Origin: Bacteroidales bacterium
GTDB lineage: Bacteria; Bacteroidota; Bacteroidia; Bacteroidales; UBA932
NCBI GenBank assembly: GCA_017962375.1
Contig: JAGCVJ010000015.1
Location: 124,001-188,000, forward strand
Length of the DNA stretch: 64,000 nt
Direction of reading: 5' to 3'
The translations under genes and the position numbers were made by a program. Of the stretch, positions 17,621 through 26,315 are shown one piece after another. Numbering within the stretch: position 1 is the stretch's first letter; each line of letters opens with the position of its first letter. A model generated the notes under the pieces. That model made no database searches, had not been told where the DNA came from, and was given only the letters and a program-made list of their open reading frames with translations.

Positions 17621-18763
17621 ATGGACAGGAAAGATATTGTGTATGACTGCCACAGAGGCTGTCAGAAAAGCATAGAGAAAGATGGGCAGTTCTGCTGCAC
17701 CTACGACCAGAGCTGCTGCAAGAGGGCCGTTTTCGACTGGCTGCAGGGCATGCCGGACGAAGAAATGGAGAACCTTTTTGAAGTGAGGTTCAAAAACACC
17801 CGAAAGGCCGTTTACTTAAACACCTCGGGGCAGGTTCTGAGAACGGGAGACATTGTAGTTGTGGAGGCCCAGAACGGATGCGACGTGGGCATCGTTACAC
17901 TCTCCGGAGCAATGGTGGCTCACCAGCTCAGAAGAAACAACATAGACCACAAGAGCTACGAGTTCAAGAGGATCTACCGCAAGGCCCGCCCCCAGGACAT
18001 CCAGAAGTGGCAGGAAGCCATTGCCAGGGAGCACCAGACAATGATCCGCTCCAGGGTGCTGGCCGCCAACCTCGGGCTGGAGATGAAAATCGGAGACGTG
18101 GAATTCCAGGGCGACGGAACCAAGGCCATTTTCTACTACATAGCAGACGGCAGGGTAGACTTCCGCCAGCTTATCAAGGACTTTGCTGAAGAATTCCATA
18201 TCAGGGTGGAAATGAAGCAGATAGGCGCCCGCCAGGAGGCCGGCCTGATTGGAGGAATCGGCGTGTGCGGACAGGCTTTGTGCTGCTCCAGGTACATCAA
18301 CGACTTCCAGTCTATCACCACCGCCGCCGCCAGGTGCCAGGATCTTTCCCTGAATCCGCAGAAGCTGGCAGGACAGTGCGGCAAGCTCAAATGCTGCATC
18401 AACTACGAGGCCGCCGTCTATATCGACGCCAAGGAAAACATGCCGCACCTTACTGAACCGCTGCATCTGGAAGACGGAGACGTGAAGCCGATAAAGTCGG
18501 ACCCTCTGAAGCAGATCATGTGGTTCTGCTACATAGACCGCGAAAGCGACGAGGCCTATCCGCTCAAGGTTGACAAAGTCAAGGAAATAATGAACCTCAA
18601 CGCCGAGGGCAAGGCTGGAGCGTCCATAGCCGGCAACAAGAAAGAGAAGGTCATAGACTTCAAGAGCGCCGCCGGAGAAGACAGCATCACCCGCTTCGAC
18701 GAGGTCAAGAAAAAGAAGAACGGCAAGCAGAGAGGCAAACAACGTTTCAGAAAGCATGTCTAA
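17621..18763 (+). CDS. ricT: PSP1-domain protein, RicT/YaaT family
   Basis: The start MDRKDIV (17621) is chosen because earlier in-frame codons overlap holB. The 380-residue product has a Cys-rich N-terminal lead (YDCHRGCQKS, FCCTYDQSCCKR), the PSP1 core (FEVRFKNTRKAVYLN, then GDIVVVEAQNGCDVG) and the C-terminal signature GGIGVCGQALCCSRYINDF and LAGQCGKLKCCINYE (about 210-260). In Bacillus, RicT with RicA and RicF binds 4Fe-4S clusters and controls RNA maturation and development. Here only ricT is seen, between holB and gldH. The C-terminal tail is strongly basic (KKKKNGKQRGKQ), suggesting nucleic-acid contact. Confidence 0.9.
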   Translation: MDRKDIVYDCHRGCQKSIEKDGQFCCTYDQSCCKRAVFDWLQGMPDEEMENLFEVRFKNTRKAVYLNTSGQVLRTGDIVVVEAQNGCDVGIVTLSGAMVAHQLRRNNIDHKSYEFKRIYRKARPQDIQKWQEAIAREHQTMIRSRVLAANLGLEMKIGDVEFQGDGTKAIFYYIADGRVDFRQLIKDFAEEFHIRVEMKQIGARQEAGLIGGIGVCGQALCCSRYINDFQSITTAAARCQDLSLNPQKLAGQCGKLKCCINYEAAVYIDAKENMPHLTEPLHLEDGDVKPIKSDPLKQIMWFCYIDRESDEAYPLKVDKVKEIMNLNAEGKAGASIAGNKKEKVIDFKSAAGEDSITRFDEVKKKKNGKQRGKQRFRKHV

Positions 18764-19214
18764 GACTGTGGCAGCATATATCTTGTGCCTGCTTGGCGTG
18801 GCTGTGGCCTCCTGCACCCAGCCTCAGCGCAGCTCTTGCTTCAAGAATATGGACGGATGGGCGGAAGGCCAGACCGCAGACCTTCGTCTGGATCTTTCAG
18901 ACACCGCCTCAGCCCAAACCCTGTTTATCAGTTCTTCGGCCATTGAAGACGCCATGGGAAAAGACATTACCCTGTATCTTTCATTCAAGTCTCCTTCAGG
19001 AAATATCTTCCGCGATACCGTCAATCTGAAATTCGAGAAAACGGAAGAGAGCAGAATCATCCGGCAGGGAAGACAAATCCAGATTCTCTGGCCTTATCTT
19101 GAGATAGGAAAGCTCAGCGAAGAGGGCGAGTGGACTATTTCTCTGGACAGGGAGAAAAACAACAATACTGTCTATTCCCTGATCAGGGGAGTGGGCATAT
19201 CAGTATCGCGATGA
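18756..19214 (+). CDS. gldH: GldH-like lipoprotein
   Basis: A 152-residue lipoprotein with lipobox VASC (Cys20). The mature domain resembles the gliding-motility lipoprotein GldH family (SCFKNMDGW near residue 27-35, FRDTVNLKF, SRIIRQGRQIQILWPY, SEEGEWTISL). GldH is needed for gliding in Flavobacterium johnsoniae, but homologues occur throughout non-gliding Bacteroidota with unclear function. The gene overlaps the ricT 3' end by 8 bases, and holB-ricT-gldH order supports the assignment. No other gld/por genes are in the window, so gliding or T9SS involvement is not implied here. Confidence 0.75.
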   Translation: MSKTVAAYILCLLGVAVASCTQPQRSSCFKNMDGWAEGQTADLRLDLSDTASAQTLFISSSAIEDAMGKDITLYLSFKSPSGNIFRDTVNLKFEKTEESRIIRQGRQIQILWPYLEIGKLSEEGEWTISLDREKNNNTVYSLIRGVGISVSR

Positions 19215-19226
19215 ATCAAACTCACT

Positions 19227-20003
19227 ATGAGCACTATAGGCAAACTTGAAAAATTCCGGCAAAACAGCACGTTCAAATGCCTTCTGCAGCCCAAGATGGA
19301 AGAAGTCTTCAGGAAAGACTACGGCCTGAAGGGCAAGTGGAATCAAGAGGTGTTCGGAAACGATAACCCTATCACGCTGGAGCTGGGCTGCGGCAAGGGG
19401 GAATATACCGTTGCCCTTGCAAAGATGTATCCGGGCAGGAATTTCATCGGGATAGATATAAAGGGAGCCAGGCTGTGGAAGGGAGCTAAGGAAGTGGAGC
19501 AGAGCGGAATGAAAAACGTGAGATTTCTCCGCACCAACATAGACTTCATAGAGTGGATTTTCGGAAGCGGCGAGATAGACTCCATCTGGGTGACCTTCGC
19601 CGACCCTCAGCTCAAGTCGCCGAGGAAAAGGCTCACCTCCCCTATGTTCCTTAATCGCTACCGCAAGTTCTTAATAGAGAGCGGATTGGTACACCTAAAA
19701 ACCGACAGCCGTTTTCTTCACGAATATACCGCGGCGGTTATCAAGGACAACGGCCTTGAACAGGTCTGCCGCAGCGCCGATATCTACAATGAAGACAATC
19801 CGGCCTTCCCGCCGGAGCTGAAAACGGTCCAGACTTTTTACGAGCAGTGGTTCCTGAAGATGGGATTGCCGATAACCTATCTTGCTTTCCGTCTGGAAGG
19901 AAAAGACTCCCCAAGAACAAAAGAACTGCTCGAGCCGCAGTGGGATGAAAAAGCCTGGCTCGAAAAGGAAAACGAGGGCAGAATCCTCGGCAGAATAAGA
20001 TGA
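19227..20003 (+). CDS. trmB: tRNA (guanine-N7-)-methyltransferase
   Basis: The enzyme methylates G46 in the variable loop of tRNAs using SAM. Motif I is LELGCGKGEY (about 51-60), followed by FIGIDIKGARLWKGA and the TrmB signature TFADPQLKSPRKRLTSPMF, where ADPxxKxRHxxRR of other families appears as ADPQLKSPRKR. HLKTDSRFLHEY follows. The 258-residue length matches Bacteroidota TrmB, slightly longer than in E. coli. It lies 12 bases after gldH in the same unit, and its stop overlaps the following start (ATGA). Confidence 0.93.
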   Translation: MSTIGKLEKFRQNSTFKCLLQPKMEEVFRKDYGLKGKWNQEVFGNDNPITLELGCGKGEYTVALAKMYPGRNFIGIDIKGARLWKGAKEVEQSGMKNVRFLRTNIDFIEWIFGSGEIDSIWVTFADPQLKSPRKRLTSPMFLNRYRKFLIESGLVHLKTDSRFLHEYTAAVIKDNGLEQVCRSADIYNEDNPAFPPELKTVQTFYEQWFLKMGLPITYLAFRLEGKDSPRTKELLEPQWDEKAWLEKENEGRILGRIR

Positions 20004-21142
20004 CATTTATGGAAAACCTCATCCAGCTCAGGCACAAGATTCACAGCCGCCCGTGCCTTAGCTCAAACGAAAAAGAAACGGCTTCTATTGTTACAGAATT
20101 TCTGGAGAACTGTTCTCCCGACAGCCTGTGGACAGGTATCGGAGGACACGGAATCATAGCGGAGTTCAAGGGAGAGGAAGACGGCCCCGTTCTGCTTTTC
20201 AGATGCGAACTGGACGCCCTGCCTATTAAAGAGGAGGGACAAAGAACTTATAAGTCCGTATATGATGGCTTGGCGCACAGCTGTGGCCACGACGGGCACA
20301 TGGCAATAATGTGCGGAATGGCAAAGTGGCTCTCCGAAAACAGAAAGACAATTCTCAAAAAAGGAACCGTCTATCTGCTCTTCCAGCCTGAGGAGGAAAC
20401 CGGAGCGGGAGCCGAGAAAATGGCCCGCTGGATGAAGGATAACAATATCTGCTTCGACTACGCCTTCGCCCTTCACAACTGGCCCGGATTTGACAAAGGC
20501 GCCGTGATCGTCTATCCTGGCACATACGCCTGGGCTTCCACGGGGCTGAGGATGGACTTTACCGGACACACTTCCCACGCCAGCCAGCCTTGGGAAGCCT
20601 TAAACCCTACCGAAGCTATTATCGAGACAATCCAGACAATAAAAAGCTTCAACCAGGAGTATTCTTTTTCAACGATAGTGGGAGCCGGCATCGGCGACAC
20701 AGACTACGGCATCACTCCTGGAAAGGGATTTGTGGCCGTTACCTCCAGAAGCCAAACCGACCAAGGCCTTGAAGATCTGAAAGAGAGGATCGTCTCCTCG
20801 GCAAAGGCCATTGCCCAAAAGAACGGAGGCCTGAAGCTGGATGTTTCTGAAACCGATTATTTCCCGGCAACCATCAACACTCCTGAGCAAACAGAACTCA
20901 TAAGAGACATCGCCTGTGAGGCGGGATATTCCATAGAAGAAAACAATGTGGGCACTTTGGGCAGCGACGACTTTGTCCACATAGCGAAAATGGCCCGCAA
21001 GGGGGCCACTTTCTTCGATCTTGGATGCGGAAAGGATCACGCTCCGCTTCACCGTCCTGACTTTGATTTTGAAGACGAACTGATTCCGGTTGGACTGGAC
21101 ATTATCTGCCGCGTTTGCCAACGTATTCTGCAAAGCCGATAA
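20000..21142 (+). CDS. M20-family metallo-amidohydrolase
   Basis: A 380-residue cytosolic enzyme of the M20D type (N-acyl-amino-acid or aminoacyl amidohydrolase). Binuclear metal motifs are HSCGHDGHM (about 92-100), EEETGAGAEKM (about 133-143) and LHNWPG (about 161). A dimerisation domain follows (TGHTSHASQPWEA), and the final metal ligand segment is GKDHAPLHRPDF. The substrate cannot be read from sequence. The start at 20000 overlaps the trmB stop by 4 bases (ATGA), so translational coupling is likely; MENLIQ at 20009 is an alternative. Its last 41 bases overlap the convergent prenyl synthase gene. Confidence 0.85.
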   Translation: MTFMENLIQLRHKIHSRPCLSSNEKETASIVTEFLENCSPDSLWTGIGGHGIIAEFKGEEDGPVLLFRCELDALPIKEEGQRTYKSVYDGLAHSCGHDGHMAIMCGMAKWLSENRKTILKKGTVYLLFQPEEETGAGAEKMARWMKDNNICFDYAFALHNWPGFDKGAVIVYPGTYAWASTGLRMDFTGHTSHASQPWEALNPTEAIIETIQTIKSFNQEYSFSTIVGAGIGDTDYGITPGKGFVAVTSRSQTDQGLEDLKERIVSSAKAIAQKNGGLKLDVSETDYFPATINTPEQTELIRDIACEAGYSIEENNVGTLGSDDFVHIAKMARKGATFFDLGCGKDHAPLHRPDFDFEDELIPVGLDIICRVCQRILQSR

Positions 21143-22100
21143 GCATCTGCCTTGCATCCGACGACGGCAGCGGGGAAAGCGAATCAGCCGCCAGGCCTAT
21201 CTGTTCCGAGAGCTTCTCATCAGCGTATTCTATTCCGCCGTTTTTGATTACAAAATCAGAAACATTTGCTATGATTTCCTCCTCCTGAGGAGTGCTTTGC
21301 CGCGTAAAGACGCCTTCTATCTTCCCTATTTCAGACAGAATGAACTCCGCTTTCTGGGGAGCAGACTTCAGCGCTCCCAGAAGCGGCAGGGTAATCTTCC
21401 TTTCCTTCAGGTCCGCCCCCGGCAGCTTTCCCGTGTCCAGATTCGGGGAATAGTCCAGTATGTCGTCTCTTATCTGGAATGCCAGGCCTATATGCTCCGC
21501 ATAGCTTTCTATGCAGTCTTTTGACAGGTCATCAGCCCCCGCCGCCAAAGCCGCGGACTTGAGTGAAGCCACAAACAGGGCGGCCGTCTTGCCGTAGATT
21601 ATCCTGAAATAGTCTTCTTCCGTAGTGTCCAGCCTGTCTGCCTTGTCGAGCTGGAGAAGCTCGCCCTCGCTCATCCGCCGGATGGCGTTGCTGAAATTCA
21701 GGGTAATCTCCCTGTCACACTTGGAAACCAGCAGATTCAGGCTTCTGGCCAGCCAGAAATCTCCTGTCAGAACCGCCGCAGGAGCGGAAAACATCGCTGA
21801 GACAGAAAGCGCTCCCCTTCTCATGTTTGCCTGGTCAACAACATCGTCGTGCATAAGGGTTGCCGTATGCAGCATTTCCGTGGCCGCCGCCGAGCAGTAG
21901 CTCTGCTCTGAAAGAGAGCCGCAGGAAAGGCCTGCAAGAAGAGACAATATAGGCCTTATCTCTTTTCCCCTTACGCCCAGGACATATTTGTTTATTGCAT
22001 TCAGATAAGGCTCATCCGAATGCAATGCAACATTTAGGGCCTGACGATATTTATCAAAGTCAGACCCCAAAAACAGTCTTGCACTTTCTGTGTTTACCAT
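21102..22100 (-). CDS. Polyprenyl diphosphate synthase
   Basis: A 332-residue trans-isoprenyl diphosphate synthase. Both aspartate-rich motifs are present: DDVVD at 85-89 and DDILD at 212-216, with RGKEIRP near 44-50 and the KTAALF segment near 171. Members of this size make octaprenyl or longer chains for menaquinone, or geranylgeranyl/farnesyl units; the residues before the first DDxxD suggest a longer-chain product but do not prove it. The start is the ATG at 22100, since the preceding TTG is less likely. It is 6 bases downstream of the beta-barrel gene, so co-transcription is likely. Confidence 0.9.
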   Translation of the reverse strand: MVNTESARLFLGSDFDKYRQALNVALHSDEPYLNAINKYVLGVRGKEIRPILSLLAGLSCGSLSEQSYCSAAATEMLHTATLMHDDVVDQANMRRGALSVSAMFSAPAAVLTGDFWLARSLNLLVSKCDREITLNFSNAIRRMSEGELLQLDKADRLDTTEEDYFRIIYGKTAALFVASLKSAALAAGADDLSKDCIESYAEHIGLAFQIRDDILDYSPNLDTGKLPGADLKERKITLPLLGALKSAPQKAEFILSEIGKIEGVFTRQSTPQEEEIIANVSDFVIKNGGIEYADEKLSEQIGLAADSLSPLPSSDARQMLIGFAEYVGKRGR

Positions 22101-22106
22101 CAAGTC

Positions 22107-22718
22107 CTAGAATGTGAATGCCACGGAGAATTCAATGCCCCTTGCCTTGGAAGCTTTCCACTCGGAACCGTTAACTTTCACTCCCTTTTCTCCGTCACCT
22201 ACCTTAGAGAAATCCCAGTTGTATCTTGCGTTGAACTGGAACCTCCATACGTCAACGCCGGCACCCAGGCCAATTCCGTAGCCGAAACGGTTAATGTCAT
22301 CCCAAGAACCTACGGCGTCGCTCTTTCCAAGCGCATAGTTGATGTAAGGCACTACCTGGAAGAACGGCCTGGCTACCACAAGATTAGGTCCATACTGAAG
22401 GCTGACCGGAACCTGCATGAACTGCATGCCGTAACGTCCGTTGCCAACTCCGTCCCCGTCCTTTGATTCAAGCTTTGTCTCCTTAGCCACATAAAGAAGC
22501 TCCGGCTGGACAACAATGCTAGGAGTGACGTGAAGCTTATAGAGCACACCTGCCTGGAAACCAACATTATTCTTCAGCTTGAAGTCTTTGATGTCTGAGA
22601 ACTGGGAGGTATAAAGACCGGCTTTAACGCCGAACTGAGCTGCGGCTTTCTTTGGCGCAGCCACCAACATCAGCGCAAGCACAAAGGCCGCAACTGCAAA
22701 TCTTGCTGTCTTTTTCAT
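22107..22718 (-). CDS. Outer-membrane beta-barrel protein (OMP_b-brl type)
   Basis: A 203-residue protein with a signal peptide (MKKTARFAVAAFVLALMLVAA, cut after KKAAAQ near residue 28). The mature protein is built of short amphipathic strands separated by polar turns: FGVKAGLYTSQFSD, VGFQAGVLYKLHV, VVQPELLYVAKE, LGAGVDVWRFQFNARYNW. It ends in an aromatic C-terminus (EFSVAFTF), as expected for a BAM substrate. It belongs with the PorT/outer-membrane-protein-beta-barrel families of Bacteroidota. No enzymatic motif. It lies 15 bases after trxA on the same strand. Confidence 0.8.
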   Translation of the reverse strand: MKKTARFAVAAFVLALMLVAAPKKAAAQFGVKAGLYTSQFSDIKDFKLKNNVGFQAGVLYKLHVTPSIVVQPELLYVAKETKLESKDGDGVGNGRYGMQFMQVPVSLQYGPNLVVARPFFQVVPYINYALGKSDAVGSWDDINRFGYGIGLGAGVDVWRFQFNARYNWDFSKVGDGEKGVKVNGSEWKASKARGIEFSVAFTF

Positions 22719-22733
22719 ATCTGTGTTTTTTGG

Positions 22734-23051
22734 TTAAAGCAATGCCTTGAGCTTGGCCTCTATGGCTTCCTTGGTGTTGGAACCCACCATCTTGTCCTTG
22801 AGCTCTCCATCCTTGAAGAAAAGAAGTGTAGGAATATTCCTGATTCCATAGTTGACCGGAGCCTCTTCGGCCTCCTCCACGTTGCACTTGGCAATCACGG
22901 CCTTTCCTTCATACTCCTTTGCAAGCTGCTCAACGATAGGAGCTACCATACGGCAAGGACCACACCATGTTGCCCAGAAATCCACCATTACAGGAAGTTC
23001 GCTTTCGAGAACCACTTCCTTGAAATTAGAATCAACTACATTAATTTCCAT
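22734..23051 (-). CDS. trxA: Thioredoxin
   Basis: A cytosolic 105-residue thioredoxin with the classical active site WCGPC at residues 29-33 in the context FWATWCGPCRMVAPI and the cis-Pro loop GIRNIPTLLFFKDG (about 69-82). It has no signal peptide, so it is distinct from the two lipid-anchored thioredoxin-fold proteins at 36.5 and 38.5 kb. It is divergent from kbl across a 105-base gap and followed by the beta-barrel gene. Confidence 0.97.
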   Translation of the reverse strand: MEINVVDSNFKEVVLESELPVMVDFWATWCGPCRMVAPIVEQLAKEYEGKAVIAKCNVEEAEEAPVNYGIRNIPTLLFFKDGELKDKMVGSNTKEAIEAKLKALL

Positions 23052-23116
23052 CTCTCGATTTTTTATAAAAGTGATAAATACTAGGTGCTAAATTAGCATT
23101 TATTTTTGAGAAATCG

Positions 23117-23124
23117 TACATTTG
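23117..23124 (+). promoter_or_regulatory. Candidate -7 box for kbl
   Basis: TACATTTG matches TAnnTTTG and is 32 bases before the kbl ATG. A second match, TATTTTTG, sits at 23101-23108. The -33 regions are weak for both. Confidence 0.4.
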
Positions 23125-23156
23125 TTATAGCAAGCAACTTAAAAACGACAATCTAT

Positions 23157-24347
23157 ATGTACAAGGATTTTCAATCTCATCTGAAAAAAGAGCTGACTTC
23201 CATCAAGAAAGCAGGTCTTTACAAGGAAGAAAGAGTTATCACGTCCCCGCAGAGGGCAGACATCACCGTTCAGGGCGGAAAGCAGGTGCTCAACTTCTGC
23301 GCCAACAACTATCTTGGCCTGAGCGACAACAAAAGGCTTATCAACGCCGCCAAGAAGGCCCTGGACACCCACGGCTACGGAATGAGCTCCGTAAGGTTCA
23401 TCTGCGGAACGGGCGATCTTCAGAAAAAGCTGGAGGAGAAGATTTCCGAATTCTTCGGAACAGAGGACACCATCCTCTACACCTCTTGCTTTGACGCTAA
23501 CGGCGGAGTGTTTGAGCCTCTGCTCGGCGAAGAGGATGCCATCATTTCCGACGCCCTCAATCACGCCTCTATTATAGATGGCGTAAGGCTCTGCAAGGCT
23601 GTGCGTTACAGATATGCCAACGCAGACATGGCAGAACTTGAGGAGTGCCTGAAGAAAGCCCAGAAGCAGCGCTTCAGAATCATTGTTACAGACGGCGTTT
23701 TCTCTATGGACGGAAACGTTGCTCCTGTTGACAAGATCTACGCTCTGGCAAAGAAATACAACGCAATGGTTATGGTGGATGAAAGCCACTCCGCCGGCGT
23801 TGTTGGAAAGACCGGAAGAGGCACAACCGAGCTCTACAAGCTCAGGGGCAAGATAGAGATCCTCACAGGAACTCTCGGAAAGAGCTTCGGAGGAGCCGTA
23901 GGCGGATTCACCACAGGAAAGAAGGAGATAATCGCGATGCTGAGGCAGAGGTCACGTCCTTACCTTTTCTCCAACTCCATTCCTCCGATGGTGGCCGCGG
24001 CAGGTATCGAGATGTTCAACATGATGAGCCGCACCAACAAGCTCCAGGACAAGCTTCACGAGAACACAGCCTACTTTGTTGACAAGATGAAGAAGGCCGG
24101 CTTCGACATCAAGCCTACCCAGAGCGCTATCTGCGCCATTATGCTCTACGATGCAAAGCTGAGCCAGCAGATGGCCGCCAAGCTTCTGGACGAGGGCATT
24201 TATGTGGTTGGCTTCTACTATCCTGTAGTGCCTAAGGATCTTGCAAGAATCAGGGTTCAGGTTTCTGCCGGCCACTCAAAGAAGCAGCTCGACAGAGCCG
24301 TTGCCGCATTCACCAAGATCGGCAAGGAGCTCAAGGTTCTCAAGTAA
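23157..24347 (+). CDS. kbl: Glycine C-acetyltransferase (2-amino-3-ketobutyrate CoA ligase)
   Basis: A PLP enzyme of the alpha-oxoamine synthase family that interconverts glycine + acetyl-CoA and 2-amino-3-oxobutyrate in threonine breakdown. The start MYKDFQSHL (23157) is chosen because 17 upstream codons run into the promoter and are not conserved. Key residues are D208/H211 in VDESHSAG (PLP ring contacts) and the Schiff-base Lys242 in TLGKSFGG. The 396-residue length is typical. AONS or serine palmitoyltransferase relatives are possible, but the NFCANNYLGLSDN start favours Kbl. No threonine dehydrogenase (tdh) gene is adjacent. Confidence 0.9.
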   Translation: MYKDFQSHLKKELTSIKKAGLYKEERVITSPQRADITVQGGKQVLNFCANNYLGLSDNKRLINAAKKALDTHGYGMSSVRFICGTGDLQKKLEEKISEFFGTEDTILYTSCFDANGGVFEPLLGEEDAIISDALNHASIIDGVRLCKAVRYRYANADMAELEECLKKAQKQRFRIIVTDGVFSMDGNVAPVDKIYALAKKYNAMVMVDESHSAGVVGKTGRGTTELYKLRGKIEILTGTLGKSFGGAVGGFTTGKKEIIAMLRQRSRPYLFSNSIPPMVAAAGIEMFNMMSRTNKLQDKLHENTAYFVDKMKKAGFDIKPTQSAICAIMLYDAKLSQQMAAKLLDEGIYVVGFYYPVVPKDLARIRVQVSAGHSKKQLDRAVAAFTKIGKELKVLK

Positions 24348-24376
24348 AACGGTTATAGATACCGTTACTTTTATCT

Positions 24377-24410
24377 ACAGTTGGAGTTGACATAACTCCA
24401 ACTGTTTTTA
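24377..24410 (+). terminator. Rho-independent terminator after kbl
   Basis: A perfect 12-bp stem (ACAGTTGGAGTT / AACTCCAACTGT) with a 5-base GACAT loop is followed by a T run, starting 30 bases after the kbl stop. It marks the border of the AT-rich block. On the opposite strand the hairpin lacks a T run, so it is a weak terminator for the block's own minus-strand transcript. Confidence 0.85.
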
Positions 24411-24418
24411 TTTGTATA

Positions 24419-24820
24419 TTACGGAATAACGTTTAGGTTTATCCTAATAATGCTTGATGCTGGTTTTGCATTCGTCGCCAGGGTAATAACTATCGTATTC
24501 TGTCCTCTTTTCCCCTCGGTGTCAATAGTGATGTCTACCTGTCCGCTTGCTCCGGGTTCCAATATTTTATGCTGAACAACAGCTTTTGTACAATTGCACG
24601 TCTTGTTTACTTTTTTTATTACTAACGTTTGATTTCCTTCATTTTTATAACGAACAGAAACATTATACGTCTCTCCCGCTCTTATTGAAGGAACATTTAT
24701 AACACGACTGTCTAAAAACTTAAATTTGGGTGCTTCTTGACAAAAAACAAACGTCCCCCAAAAAATCATTATCGCAAAAAGGAATATTAACCTTAATACT
24801 ATTTTTGAGCGGCTACTCAT
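24419..24820 (-). CDS. DUF1573-domain exported protein
   Basis: A 133-residue protein with an N-terminal signal or anchor (about 8-26, ending FVFCQ). The remaining roughly 105 residues are one DUF1573 (Ig-like, ASH/HYDIN-like) domain. It carries the typical FxNxG step (YKNEGNQTLVIKKV), the Cys pair TCNCTKAV (about 77-84), EPGASGQVDITIDTEGKRG and a closing strand. DUF1573 proteins are envelope proteins of unknown role, common beside redox and secretion genes in Bacteroidota. It is the last gene of the AT-rich minus-strand block, and its start overlaps the stop of the upstream gene by 8 bases. Confidence 0.8.
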   Translation of the reverse strand: MSSRSKIVLRLIFLFAIMIFWGTFVFCQEAPKFKFLDSRVINVPSIRAGETYNVSVRYKNEGNQTLVIKKVNKTCNCTKAVVQHKILEPGASGQVDITIDTEGKRGQNTIVITLATNAKPASSIIRINLNVIP

Positions 24821-26315
24821 AATATTCTTTATTGTAAATCTCTTTATACAAGATCCTTGCTGGATTATTCTTATTTTTATTCCCTGAATACTCCAGCCTA
24901 TTTATTTCGTTTGATCTTACCGCCTGCTGATAAAGTGACTCGAAATCCGGGGGACATGGATCTAATTTTATTAAACCTAACCGCAGATTATTTTTTAAAA
25001 CATTAACCCAAAAGTCATGATTAACTGTTTCGACCGCATAATAGGTAGCACCCGCACCAAAAGAGGAACCCAAAAAGCCTCTAATTTTTTCTTTTTGCTT
25101 TATGTTCACAATTGGTACAATTTCAGAAAAAACAATATCCGTTTCGGTTTTTAATCTATTCTCAAATGGCCGCCTGTATGGATTCCATTCAATGTAATAA
25201 TAATCTCCTCTTTTTAAAGTTGATTCCTGAGGTGTATTCCAGGTTACAGCCATTTTAACGGAAGCGGTAAAAATGCCTTGTTCATTATGTACATAGCGTA
25301 CTGACCACTTATATGGAGTCAATAAAACACCAGCTTTTGCTTCCTTATTTCTTATGAAGGACGTATATCTGTCCTCTGCATTTTCAAGCTCTACCTGTAA
25401 AACTTTACAATCTTCTGTCAAAACAATCTTTCCTGTTCCCAAAAGCTTTGTGTGTCCCGGGAATTTATTTGATTTGGTCTTAAAGACAATGGTATATATT
25501 TGCACCCCATTCTCATTCGATATAGATTCCAAACGATAAGAGTAATCTTTCACATATTTTTCATTTAAAGGCGAGTATATTTCTACCGTCCTCTTTATGT
25601 CAAGAGCTCGCAAACTAAATTCATTGACATAATTAACATTAAAAAAATCCGCATCTGATACTGATTGATTTACCACTTTATTGGGGCCTGCTGAAGATTT
25701 TTTTCCTGAAAGATGAAATTCAGATACAAATGAATCAAGAGCCCCGAAAACACCCATAAGATTTCTGTCGTCCCAATAATGGCGAATGTGGTTCTGGTTA
25801 AAATCCAAAGAACCCCAAAGTCCATAGACAAGATATTGCTGAACCAATTGTTCGCCAGAATAAATCTTTCGACGATAACCTAATGTCGCCACATAATCTT
25901 TAAGATATCTTTTTGAGAACAATCTGCTTGCATCACCCAATAATTTCATCAAAGAGTCCTCTGGCATTATATATATATCTCTTAAATGCTCTGTTTTATA
26001 TCTGACTATTATCGCATTAAGACTTCTCAAGGACAATAATGAAGCCGGCTCTGAAGAATAAAAATCAGAATAAACCATAAAAGCCGTGGTGTCCGGAAGG
26101 CTCACATTAGAAATATCTATAAAACCATAACTATCTGAGCTTAAATAATATTTACCTCCCGAAGAAACAAAATACAGATATGGAACCGTATCCCCGTCCT
26201 GTGTAATTACTTTAACCTTTTGAGCGATACAATAGCATGAGTTAAACGCAAGAAGCAGAAATAGCAGAAAAAGACTCCTCTTATCAGTTTGTCGTGCCAC
26301 CTTCCCCCCCCGCAT
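24813..26315 (-). CDS. Exported 500-residue protein of unknown function
   Basis: The N-terminus has a basic stretch and a hydrophobic signal (SLFLLFLLLAFNSCYCIAQ, cut near residue 32). The next roughly 80 residues (VKVITQDGDTVPYLYFVSS to RDIYIMPED) look like a CarboxypepD_reg-like beta-sandwich, a domain often found at the start of Bacteroidota envelope proteins. The rest has no motif I recognise. It is rich in aromatic and charged beta-strand-like segments (WSVRYVHNEQGIF, RGDYYYIEWNPYRRP), so a barrel or a large surface domain is possible. Its start overlaps the third Cys-rich peptide gene by 32 bases; a GTG at 26300 is an alternative start. Confidence 0.65.
   Translation of the reverse strand: MRGGKVARQTDKRSLFLLFLLLAFNSCYCIAQKVKVITQDGDTVPYLYFVSSGGKYYLSSDSYGFIDISNVSLPDTTAFMVYSDFYSSEPASLLSLRSLNAIIVRYKTEHLRDIYIMPEDSLMKLLGDASRLFSKRYLKDYVATLGYRRKIYSGEQLVQQYLVYGLWGSLDFNQNHIRHYWDDRNLMGVFGALDSFVSEFHLSGKKSSAGPNKVVNQSVSDADFFNVNYVNEFSLRALDIKRTVEIYSPLNEKYVKDYSYRLESISNENGVQIYTIVFKTKSNKFPGHTKLLGTGKIVLTEDCKVLQVELENAEDRYTSFIRNKEAKAGVLLTPYKWSVRYVHNEQGIFTASVKMAVTWNTPQESTLKRGDYYYIEWNPYRRPFENRLKTETDIVFSEIVPIVNIKQKEKIRGFLGSSFGAGATYYAVETVNHDFWVNVLKNNLRLGLIKLDPCPPDFESLYQQAVRSNEINRLEYSGNKNKNNPARILYKEIYNKEYYE

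Noticed and set aside
24348..24418. Attachment site or direct repeat bordering the AT-rich block
   Set aside because: I saw no matching direct repeat at 42.15 kb and no integrase; the only clear structure here is the kbl terminator.
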